Origin: Myxococcales bacterium
GTDB taxonomy: Bacteria > Myxococcota_A > UBA9160 > UBA4427
Assembly: GCA_012959805.1 (NCBI GenBank)
Contig: DUCN01000080.1
Coordinates: forward strand, 17,846-81,845
Direction of reading: 5' to 3'
Length of the DNA: 64,000 bases
Part shown: positions 57,575 through 64,000 of the stretch, piece after piece
How positions within the stretch are numbered: position 1 is the stretch's first letter
How the letters are laid out: every line of letters begins with the position of its first letter
The notes under the pieces: generated by a model
The model's database searches: none
What the model saw: only the letters and a program-made list of their open reading frames with translations
What the model was told of the DNA's origin: nothing
Program-made: the position numbers and the translations under genes

Positions 57575-59287
57575 TTATGTCGGGCTGATCCAGGGTTCGT
57601 CTCCACGCTGGATCAGCGTATCTCGCCCGAACTGTTCGTCGTCGAGCTCGGGGTAGTCGAGGTTGTAGTGGAGGCCCCGACTTTCTTTGCGAAAGGAGGC
57701 GGACCGAATGATGAGCTCGGCCACGGTCGCCAGGTTTCGCAGCTCGATGAGTTCCGCAGTGACGCGGTAGTTCCAGTAATACTCGTTGATCTCTTCGTGG
57801 AGCATCTTGATTCGGTGCAGGGCGCGGGAGAGCCGGCGATCGCTTCGAACGACGCCCACGTAGTTCCACATGAAGCGGCGGATCTCGTCCCAGTTCTGGG
57901 TAATGACGACGGCTTCATGGATCGGCGTGGCCTCGCCATGGCGCCAGGTGGGGACTGCGCCAGGCTTTTCCGTTTCCGGGTGGCGCCGGATGGCCTCGGA
58001 AGCGGCAGCTTCGGCGTAGACGAGGGCTTCGAGCAGGGAATTCGAGGCCAAACGATTGGCACCATGAAGTCCCGTCGAAGAAACCTCACCTGCTGCAAAA
58101 AGGTTGGGGAGATCGCTCTCGCCGTGGGCATTTGTGCGTACGCCGCCGCAGCAGTAGTGGGCCGCCGGCACCACCGGGATCGGATCGCGTGTGATGTCGA
58201 TTCCGTATTTCAAGCAGCGCTCGAAGATCATCGGGAAGCGGCCGCGCAGGTATGAGGGGTCACGATGGGTGATGTCGAGGACGACATAGTCATCGCCCGT
58301 TCGCTTGAGTTCGGCATCGATCGCACGTGCGACGACATCGCGTGGGGCGAGATCTTTCAGCTCGTGGTAATCCGCCATGAAGGCTTCGCCATCGAGGCGT
58401 CGCAGAATGCCGCCCTCACCACGAATGGCTTCTGTAATCAGGAACGACTTTGCTTCCGGGCTGTATAGACAGGTTGGATGGAATTGCATGAATTCCATGT
58501 TGGCAAGCGTCGCGCCGGCACGATATGCCATGGCCATGCCGTCGCCGGAAGCGATATCGGGATTGCTGGTATAGAGATAGACCTTGCCGGCACCGCCGGT
58601 GGCGAGCAATGTAATTGAAGCCGTATAGGCATGGACCTCGCCCGTCGTTGCGTCGAGAACGTAAGCGCCTAACGCTCGATTGGTTTCGGTTCGCCCGGCC
58701 TTGGTCGCTGTGATGAGATCGATCGCGCAATGATCTTCGAAGAGATGGATTCGCGGATGCGCGCGCACACGGGCGAGCATCGCGCTTTCGATTTCGTGTC
58801 CCGTGGAATCGCGACGATGCAGGATTCGGCGCTCGCTATGTCCGCCCTCTCGTGTCAGATCGAATTGCGAATCCGATTCTTTGTCCCCGGGTGCATCGAA
58901 TTCGACGCCGTGCTTCAGCAGCGTGTCGATGGCCGCGGGGCCGGATTCGATGACGAAACGAACCGTGTCTTCATGGCAGAGGCCGGCGCCCGCCCGGACG
59001 GTGTCGCTGATGTGGGATTCGAAGGAATCGGACGGGTCCATCACGGCGGCGATCCCGCCCTGCGCCCAATCCGTGGCGGAGTCGATGGCACGGCGTTTCG
59101 TGATGATGGCGACATCGCCGATCTCGGCGACGCGCAGGGCGAAATGCATCCCGGCCAGGCCGGATCCGATCACCAGAAAGTCGAACGTTCGCACGGAGTT
59201 TGACTCGCCCGAGGCTCCCGAATCACGGGATCGGGCCGGCTGGCGGGAGGGGGCGGAGTCGTCGGTTCTGTCGGTTTTGTTGCTCAT
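57575..59287 (-). CDS. nadB: L-aspartate oxidase
   Basis: First step of NAD synthesis: aspartate to iminoaspartate with FAD. Starts with a Ser/Arg-rich stretch then [21 protein letters not shown] (FAD), [56 protein letters not shown] and [41 protein letters not shown], all NadB-type. About 570 residues from ATG 59287; another ATG at 59365 is possible. nadA and nadC are not in view. Confidence 0.93.
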   Translation of the reverse strand: MSNKTDRTDDSAPSRQPARSRDSGASGESNSVRTFDFLVIGSGLAGMHFALRVAEIGDVAIITKRRAIDSATDWAQGGIAAVMDPSDSFESHISDTVRAGAGLCHEDTVRFVIESGPAAIDTLLKHGVEFDAPGDKESDSQFDLTREGGHSERRILHRRDSTGHEIESAMLARVRAHPRIHLFEDHCAIDLITATKAGRTETNRALGAYVLDATTGEVHAYTASITLLATGGAGKVYLYTSNPDIASGDGMAMAYRAGATLANMEFMQFHPTCLYSPEAKSFLITEAIRGEGGILRRLDGEAFMADYHELKDLAPRDVVARAIDAELKRTGDDYVVLDITHRDPSYLRGRFPMIFERCLKYGIDITRDPIPVVPAAHYCCGGVRTNAHGESDLPNLFAAGEVSSTGLHGANRLASNSLLEALVYAEAAASEAIRRHPETEKPGAVPTWRHGEATPIHEAVVITQNWDEIRRFMWNYVGVVRSDRRLSRALHRIKMLHEEINEYYWNYRVTAELIELRNLATVAELIIRSASFRKESRGLHYNLDYPELDDEQFGRDTLIQRGDEPWISPT

Positions 59288-59453
59288 GGTCGTGCGCGGG
59301 CTGGCGGCTCCAGTGTCGCAGCTCAGGTCCGGCGCGTGAGGCTCCGATACCGAGGAATCAGCCATTCTATCGGGCCCGAGGATCGGGTCCACTAAAGGCC
59401 CGGAAGAAGTTCGCTCCCCTTGGGGTGACGGGCTAGGTGAGTCGAGCAAGAGA

Positions 59454-60227
59454 ATGCAGATTCGAATCAAAGGCCAGAGCCAGGGCGCCCGCTCCCGGGT
59501 CGCGGCGATCGCACTGGCGGGCTGGATGCTCGGCGCCGTCGGCGTTCTCGCACCCGTCGAGGCCTTGGCCGGCATCTATCGCTACATCGATGATGCGGGC
59601 GTTCTCCACTTTGCAGATTCGCCGCGGGATCCCAGGTATAGAAGGATGAAGGTCGTCCATCAGGACGGTCCGGTCATTTCGCCGCGTCCCAGCCCCCGGA
59701 TCCCGCATGAACGTGATTACGATCGGCTGATCGTCAAGATCGCCACGCTCCACCGCGTCGAACCCGCGCTGGTGAAAGCCGTGATCGCCACGGAATCCAA
59801 TTTCAAGCCCGATGCCATTTCGCATGCCGGAGCCCAGGGGCTCATGCAGTTGATGCCCGCGACGGCTGAGTCGCTGGGCGTCGAGCGGCCCTTCGGTGTG
59901 CTTGAAAACATGGACGGCGGCGTTCGTTACCTCCGAGCGATGCTTGACCGATACGGCGACCTCACGCGTGCGCTGGCCGCGTATAATGCGGGGCCCACCG
60001 CCGTCGATCGATATCGGGGAGTGCCCCCGTACCGTGAAACCCAGGCTTACGTGAAGCGGGTCCTCGAGTACTATCGCGGGTATCGACGCGAGTTCGAGCG
60101 GCCGATCACCGCTCAGAGTGACCTCCGCGGGAATCCTCGGAACACGACGGGCACGAACGGCCAAATGAACGACAGAGTAAGCGACAGAGTAAACGGCAAC
60201 GCGAATAGCAAGGGGACGAAACGATGA
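59454..60227 (+). CDS. Lytic transglycosylase with DUF4124 domain
   Basis: 257 residues with a signal peptide ([24 protein letters not shown]), DUF4124 ([21 protein letters not shown], about 40-65) and the SLT domain (about 95-200): [34 protein letters not shown], with Glu as the catalytic acid, and [15 protein letters not shown]. It cuts peptidoglycan glycan strands in the periplasm. The last 30 residues are Asn/Arg/Ser repeats of [11 protein letters not shown] type. Divergent from nadB. Confidence 0.9.
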   Translation: MQIRIKGQSQGARSRVAAIALAGWMLGAVGVLAPVEALAGIYRYIDDAGVLHFADSPRDPRYRRMKVVHQDGPVISPRPSPRIPHERDYDRLIVKIATLHRVEPALVKAVIATESNFKPDAISHAGAQGLMQLMPATAESLGVERPFGVLENMDGGVRYLRAMLDRYGDLTRALAAYNAGPTAVDRYRGVPPYRETQAYVKRVLEYYRGYRREFERPITAQSDLRGNPRNTTGTNGQMNDRVSDRVNGNANSKGTKR

Positions 60228-60303
60228 ATCGCTTGGATCGACGCTTGGATCGAAAAGCCGTCTCCTCAATCCGATCGGCCATTCTCCCACAGGCTTGTTT
60301 TCC

Positions 60304-61023
60304 GTGTCGGTAGAAATCGACCCCGAAACCTCGGCGGGAACACCCCCCACTCGATCCGCAGACCCAGCGGCCACCGACCAGTCCTCGCAAGAGCACGGCG
60401 GCGACTCTTCGGGCGCGCCGTTTCATCGTTCCCCGGAGTCCTTTCCCCACGAAATATTCTGGAACCTACCCAACACCGTCACCATGCTGCGCATCGGCAT
60501 CGTGCCCGTGTTGCTCTTCATGCCCTTCGCCATGACCCTGGAGGGCAGCCGCTTCATGGCCTGGGCCTTCATCATCGCGGCACTGACCGACATTCTGGAC
60601 GGCTGGCTCGCGCGGCGCGACGGAGGACGTGACATCACGCGAATCGGCATGCTGCTCGATCCACTCGCCGACAAGCTGCTTGTCTCGACGGCCTTGATCA
60701 TGCTGCTCGCGGTCGGCCGGATTCCCGTCTGGGGCGCCGCCATGGTCGTCGTCATCGTTGGCCGGGAACTCGCCGTGACAGGCTTGCGCGCCATCGCCTC
60801 GACCCACGGCCATGTTGTTGCCGCCACGCTACCGGGCAAGATCAAGTCGATTGCGCAAAGCATCGCAACCGGGGCGCTTCTCTTTCATTACGAGACCCTT
60901 GGGCTGCCGGCGCACGAAATAGGCATGACACTTCTCGCGATCGCCACGGCACTCACCCTGTGGTCGGGCTACCTCTATTTCGCGGACTATTTCGGCTGGA
61001 AGGATTCGAAAGAGTCGGCCTGA
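60304..61023 (+). CDS. pgsA: CDP-diacylglycerol-glycerol-3-phosphate 3-phosphatidyltransferase
   Basis: First committed step to phosphatidylglycerol. About 239 residues; a Ser/Pro-rich N-terminal stretch of 50 residues precedes WNLPNTVTMLRIGIVPVLLF and the CDP-alcohol motif DILDGWLARRDGGRDITRIGMLLDPLADKLL (DGx2ARx8Gx3Dx3D) near residue 95, with about six membrane helices. GTG 60304 or TTG 60295 is the start. Works with CdsA. Confidence 0.9.
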   Translation: MSVEIDPETSAGTPPTRSADPAATDQSSQEHGGDSSGAPFHRSPESFPHEIFWNLPNTVTMLRIGIVPVLLFMPFAMTLEGSRFMAWAFIIAALTDILDGWLARRDGGRDITRIGMLLDPLADKLLVSTALIMLLAVGRIPVWGAAMVVVIVGRELAVTGLRAIASTHGHVVAATLPGKIKSIAQSIATGALLFHYETLGLPAHEIGMTLLAIATALTLWSGYLYFADYFGWKDSKESA

Positions 61024-61226
61024 AAAGGCGCGAAATTTGGTGTAAACCCTGCCGGAATAGGAGTTCGCCCCCGGTTTCCGACGCCCGTTCCTCGCGCATG
61101 CTCCTCACGTAAGCGTCGCGAGCGAAAACGGGCACGGGAGGGGCGGTGTCTCATGGCGGATTGCTGCTGAGCGAACGCGTCATCCAGAATGGGCGCTAGC
61201 GACGAAATGCCGAAAGGATCGGAATT
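61024..61226 (+). other. Intergenic region with nested inverted repeats
   Basis: GCCCGTT (61083-61089) pairs with AACGGGC (61127-61133), and inside it CTCGCG (61091-61096) pairs with CGCGAG (61117-61122), leaving a 20-base loop. No T run. It may be a regulatory RNA or a protein-binding site before the nucleotide-sugar dehydrogenase. Confidence 0.35.
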
Positions 61227-62540
61227 ATGAGCAAGCTCGAAGATCTGCGAGGAAAGATCGACGCCCGTGAGGCGCGAATCGGCGTCATCGGTCTCGGCTA
61301 TGTTGGTCTCCCCCTCGCGACTGAACTCGGCGATGCCGGCTTTCCAGTCGTCGGCTTCGACGTCGACGCGAAGAAGGTCCGCGCCATCTCCGAAGGGCGA
61401 TCCTATATCGGTGATGTCGACTCGTCTGATGTAGACCGACTGGTCAAGGGCGGACGCCTAACAGCGACCATGGACTTTTCTGAACTCGCGAATGTCGACG
61501 TCATTAACATCTGTGTTCCGACCCCGCTTAGGAAGACCCGCGACCCCGACGTCTCATTCATCGCCTCCGCCGTGAAAGAAATTCGTAAACATCTTCATGA
61601 AGGCCAACTCATCATCCTCGGCAGCACGACCTATCCCGGCACCACTCATGAGTTCGTGATCCCACTCATCGAAGACGCCGGGCTCGTCATTGGCAAGGAC
61701 TTCTCTCTCGCCTTCGCCCCCGAGCGAATCGATCCCGGCAATCAGAAATTCAAGATCACAAACGTGCCCAAGGTCGTGGGCGGGGAAACCGCACTCTGCA
61801 CCGAACTCGCCTGCATGGTCTTCGATACCATCTTCGAAACCACAGTCCCCGTCACTTCGACTCAATCCGCCGAGATGGTGAAGCTCCTCGAGAACACCTT
61901 CCGCGCCATCAATATCGGGCTGGCCAACGAGATCGCTCTGATGTGCGAGAAGCTCAACCTCGACGTCTGGGAAGTCATCGATGCCGCCGCGACCAAGCCC
62001 TACGGCTTCATGAAGTTCACGCCCGGCCCTGGCCTCGGTGGTCATTGTATTCCCGTTGACCCGGCGTACCTGTCATGGAAGATGAAGTCCCTGAATTTTC
62101 CCGCCCGCTTCATCGAACTCGCAACCGAAGTCAATTCCGGGATGCCCGACCATGTGGTCGATCGCATCACGGAGATGCTGAACGAAGGCCGATTGGCCGT
62201 GAACGGCGCTCAGATCTTGATCCTGGGCGTTGCGTACAAAGCCGGTGTCGACGACATGCGTGAATCGCCAGCAATCGATGTCATCGAAGGCCTTGCCGCG
62301 CGGGGAGGGGAGATCCGCTACCACGATCCCTTCGTTGCCGAGTGTGAAATTGCGGGTCTTTCGATGAAGTCGGTGGATCTGACGGATGATGTCTTGAAGA
62401 GTTCGGACCTTGTGGTTGTGCTGACGGATCATGCGGAAGTGGATTACGAGCGGGTGGTGAAGATCGGGCCGCGGGTGTTTGATACTCGGAACGCGACTCG
62501 TGAGGTTTCTGTGGATCGGGAGAAGATTACGAAGCTTTGA
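61227..62540 (+). CDS. UDP-N-acetylglucosamine 6-dehydrogenase (WbpA-type)
   Basis: 437 residues; oxidises a UDP-sugar to the uronate. IGVIGLGYVGLPLATELGDAGF (NAD), GSTTYPGTTHEFVIPLIE, AFAPERIDPGNQKF, VKLLENTFRAINIGLANEIALMCEKL, and the catalytic Cys in GLGGHCIPVDPAYLSWK near residue 270, with C-terminal LGVAYKAGVDDMRESPA. The sequence fits the WbpA/VipA subgroup, acting on UDP-GlcNAc for surface polysaccharides. ATG 61227 follows AGGATCGG. Confidence 0.92.
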   Translation: MSKLEDLRGKIDAREARIGVIGLGYVGLPLATELGDAGFPVVGFDVDAKKVRAISEGRSYIGDVDSSDVDRLVKGGRLTATMDFSELANVDVINICVPTPLRKTRDPDVSFIASAVKEIRKHLHEGQLIILGSTTYPGTTHEFVIPLIEDAGLVIGKDFSLAFAPERIDPGNQKFKITNVPKVVGGETALCTELACMVFDTIFETTVPVTSTQSAEMVKLLENTFRAINIGLANEIALMCEKLNLDVWEVIDAAATKPYGFMKFTPGPGLGGHCIPVDPAYLSWKMKSLNFPARFIELATEVNSGMPDHVVDRITEMLNEGRLAVNGAQILILGVAYKAGVDDMRESPAIDVIEGLAARGGEIRYHDPFVAECEIAGLSMKSVDLTDDVLKSSDLVVVLTDHAEVDYERVVKIGPRVFDTRNATREVSVDREKITKL

Positions 62541-62896
62541 GATTGGGTTCGCGGGTAGACGAGATCCGAGCGTGGCGCGTGTTTTGGCGAATGGCTCGGG
62601 CTTCGCCCTGCGCTTTATTTCGCCAAAACACACTCCGCACTCGAATCTCTTCGGTGACGGAAATTCGGTCTCTGCGTAGGGTGGGGTGACGCCTTTGGCG
62701 TCGCGGGTTGAAGGAAGATGAGAGGTTTGGATCCCGTGGGGGAGGGGGTTGAGAGCGATGAGAGGGGTGGTTGACGGCGAGCCTGGGCTCGCTTAAACAC
62801 TGTTTCCCCGGCGGGTCATACCAGCGGACCCGGCTTGGTTTTCGCATTCTGAGAAGAGGGCGGGAGTTGGGGCATCGGGAAAAAGTCTAGGATTAT
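62541..62896. repeat. Hairpin-rich intergenic region
   Basis: No gene. Three inverted repeats occur: GTGTTTTGGCGAA (62579-62591) with TTCGCCAAAACAC (62619-62631), perfect over 13 bp and enclosing GGGC/GCCC; GACGCC/GGCGTC (62688-62702); GCGAGC/GCTCGC (62777-62792). The first resembles a terminator or interspersed palindromic element. Confidence 0.6.
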
Positions 62897-62972
62897 GCAC
62901 GAGTAGCTCAGCTGGTAGAGCATCACGTTGCCAACGTGAGGGTCGCCAGTTCGAATCTGGTCTCGTGCTCCA
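62897..62972 (+). tRNA. tRNA-Gly (GCC)
   Basis: Acceptor GCACGAG pairs with CTCGTGC (62962-62968), then T and encoded CCA (62970-62972). D arm GCTC/GAGC; anticodon stem TCACG/CGTGA with loop TTGCCAA and anticodon GCC at 62930-62932; T arm GCCAG, TTCGAAT, CTGGT. 76 bases. Confidence 0.96.
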
Positions 62973-62979
62973 AACAAAT

Positions 62980-63015
62980 CAGCCCCGCCAGCTTTGCTGG
63001 TGGGGCTGTTTTGTT
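62980..63015 (+). terminator. Terminator after tRNA-Gly
   Basis: CAGCCCCGCCAGC (62980-62992), loop TTT, GCTGGTGGGGCTG (62996-63008), then TTTTGTTT. Thirteen pairs with one G-U; a strong intrinsic terminator. Confidence 0.9.
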
Positions 63016-63056
63016 TGTCGCTTGTGGTTGGGTCTAGCTAGCGACGCTTGCACTTA

Positions 63057-63156
63057 AGGGCATGCCAACTTGAGGGCGAATCGCGAGCGAAGAGCGAGTG
63101 ATTCGTAGGAGCCGCAGGCGACGCGGACGCCAGTTCGAATCTGGTCTCGTGCTCCA
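63057..63156 (+). pseudogene. Broken second tRNA-Gly copy / 28-bp repeat of tRNA 3' end
   Basis: The 28 bases at 63129-63156 are identical to the tRNA 3' end at 62945-62972, including CCA. A further block at 63064-63077 (ATGCCAACTTGAGGG type) resembles the anticodon arm. About 50 bases with their own inverted repeat (CGAATC/GATTCG) separate the two blocks. It is either a tRNA-Gly duplicate broken by an insertion or a leftover attachment site. Confidence 0.6.
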
Positions 63157-63160
63157 TATA

Positions 63161-63204
63161 AGCCCCCGAATTTTCTCGTGTATACGAGATGTTCGGGGGC
63201 TTTC
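63161..63204 (+). terminator. Second terminator after the tRNA copy
   Basis: AGCCCCCGAA (63161-63170) pairs with TTCGGGGGCT (63192-63201) and encloses CTCGT/ACGAG (63175-63188). A short T run follows. Confidence 0.65.
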
Positions 63205-63436
63205 TGTTGTTAGTCCAAGTTGACCTAAACTTGACCTAAGTGGGCTTTCGTCCTGCGCTGGACGACGATCGGAATGGTCAACGAGCCCACGTTCAGTCTC
63301 GTCCCTCTGGAGATTCAAGAACGGACTCTGAGCATTCGTCGCGAAGTGACAATTCGGCGTACGTGCCAGGCGATTTCGACGCAGAATACGTACCCATGAG
63401 TGGGGGGACTCTGGGGGCCTGTGAACGGGCGAATCC
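63205..63436. other. Intergenic region with tandem 11-bp repeat
   Basis: AGTTGACCTAA and ACTTGACCTAA stand in tandem at 63218-63239. No coding frame is convincing in this stretch. No integrase is present within the window. Confidence 0.4.
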
Positions 63437-64000
63437 CTAGAATGCGCCGTTCCAGACTGCCCGCTCGGAGTCGAGCGGAGCGGACTCGATGGCGAGCGTC
63501 GCGTCGAACGCCATCGTGTGGCGATCGGTCTCGTCGTACTGCGGCCATTCGATAGCGCCGGCGACATTCGGATCTCCGGTCCGAGCGAACGCGGCCCAGG
63601 CATCCATCATCGCACCAGCCAGGCGCTCCGCTTCGGGACCGGTGCCGGCGAATTTGTCCATCGTTGGCGCATCGAGCGTTCCGAACACGAAGGGCAGATC
63701 GATCGCGTGGCACGCGCCGAGCGTGCCACGTCGCGCCGGTGACGACCAGCGAACGAGATACGAATACGTGCGTGCCTCGTTCTTCGCTTGCGCTTGCGCG
63801 AGGCGGATCGCCGGGATGCGGAAAGTCTGATCGGAAAGGATCGCGTCGCGGATCTCGCCGGGCTCAGTCGAATCGCCGCGTGCGGCGCGCGCCAACGTGT
63901 AGACCTCGATGATCTCGTCGCTGCGGTCGCCGGCGAATCGGGCGACCTGGCGCCGCAGCTTTGCGTCGTCGACGTCGTCGTTGCGGCCCATCGTGAAGAT
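63437..64000 (-). CDS. Type-B carboxylesterase, C-terminal part (5' end outside window)
   Basis: The frame is open to the right edge. It contains FRIPAIRLAQAQA, then ACHAIDLPFVFGT with the catalytic His of the alpha/beta-hydrolase triad, and AWAAFARTGDPN and WPQYDETDRHTMAFD, the typical end of type-B carboxylesterases. The nucleophile Ser and the acid lie outside. The substrate is unknown. Confidence 0.85.
   Translation of the reverse strand: MFTMGRNDDVDDAKLRRQVARFAGDRSDEIIEVYTLARAARGDSTEPGEIRDAILSDQTFRIPAIRLAQAQAKNEARTYSYLVRWSSPARRGTLGACHAIDLPFVFGTLDAPTMDKFAGTGPEAERLAGAMMDAWAAFARTGDPNVAGAIEWPQYDETDRHTMAFDATLAIESAPLDSERAVWNGAF

Noticed and set aside
63034..63603. Minus-strand frame containing TRPDSNWRPRRL
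   Set aside because: This phrase is the antisense translation of a tRNA 3' end and appears as a false protein in many genomes.

Overview
The window is 64 kb of a Gram-negative, GC-rich chromosome. LpxC, a lipid A enzyme, shows the Gram-negative envelope. Paired PilZ and DUF4388 domains, a TPR-type repeat/Ser-Thr kinase, FG-GAP secreted proteins, acyl-CoA ligases and a selenoprotein of the glycine-reductase B family together suggest a deltaproteobacterial-grade (Myxococcota- or Binatota-like) heterotroph. That placement is inference from gene content only. No prophage, transposase or CRISPR array is visible.

Layout. 0-16.8 kb is an accessory metabolic region: a GH2 beta-galactosidase (cut by the left edge), an SprA-like protein, an EamA exporter, two acyl-CoA ligases, a GH4 glycosidase, a phage-holin-family membrane protein, a gamma-glutamylcyclotransferase-like protein, a START-domain protein, an SDR, an amidohydrolase, a broken carboxymuconolactone decarboxylase, a selenoprotein read through UGA at 12544, a lipoprotein beta-propeller and a secreted sorbosone-dehydrogenase-like cytochrome. 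Several genes here are truncated or internally deleted. 17-26.5 kb carries rplX, rpmG, ferredoxin, a DUF985 cupin, udg-aroE, a redoxin/thioredoxin/octaheme cytochrome fusion, a J-protein with an Hsp70 paralogue, and yebC. 26.6-28.8 kb is ruvC-ruvA-ruvB. 28.8-30.1 kb is gene debris around a ribH-type gene. 30.1-38.0 kb holds an FG-GAP protein, the repeat/kinase protein, lpxC, a PilZ protein and a frameshifted TPR gene. 38.1-40.5 kb is rimI-pyrK-pyrD.

40.5-52 kb is the conserved translation/RNA block: leader with attenuator, rimP, nusA, infB, ylxP, rbfA, truB, rpsO, pnp, dut, cdsA. The rimP gene has no AUG/GUG/UUG ahead of its conserved N-terminus and probably starts at AUC, and the rpsO-pnp gap holds a structured RNA with two mutually exclusive outer helices. 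52-62.5 kb has a beta-hydroxyacid dehydrogenase, purF with a long repeat-built propeptide, a PilZ-PilZ-DUF4388 protein, a membrane-anchored trypsin-like protease, nadB, a lytic transglycosylase, pgsA and a UDP-sugar dehydrogenase. The right end has tRNA-Gly(GCC) with its terminator, a broken second copy of the tRNA 3' half, and the C-terminal part of a type-B carboxylesterase cut by the right edge.

The most notable points are the UGA-decoding selenoprotein with a candidate SECIS hairpin, the rpsO-pnp RNA switch candidate, the non-canonical rimP start, and the unusual fusions or extensions in the cytochrome, kinase and PurF proteins.
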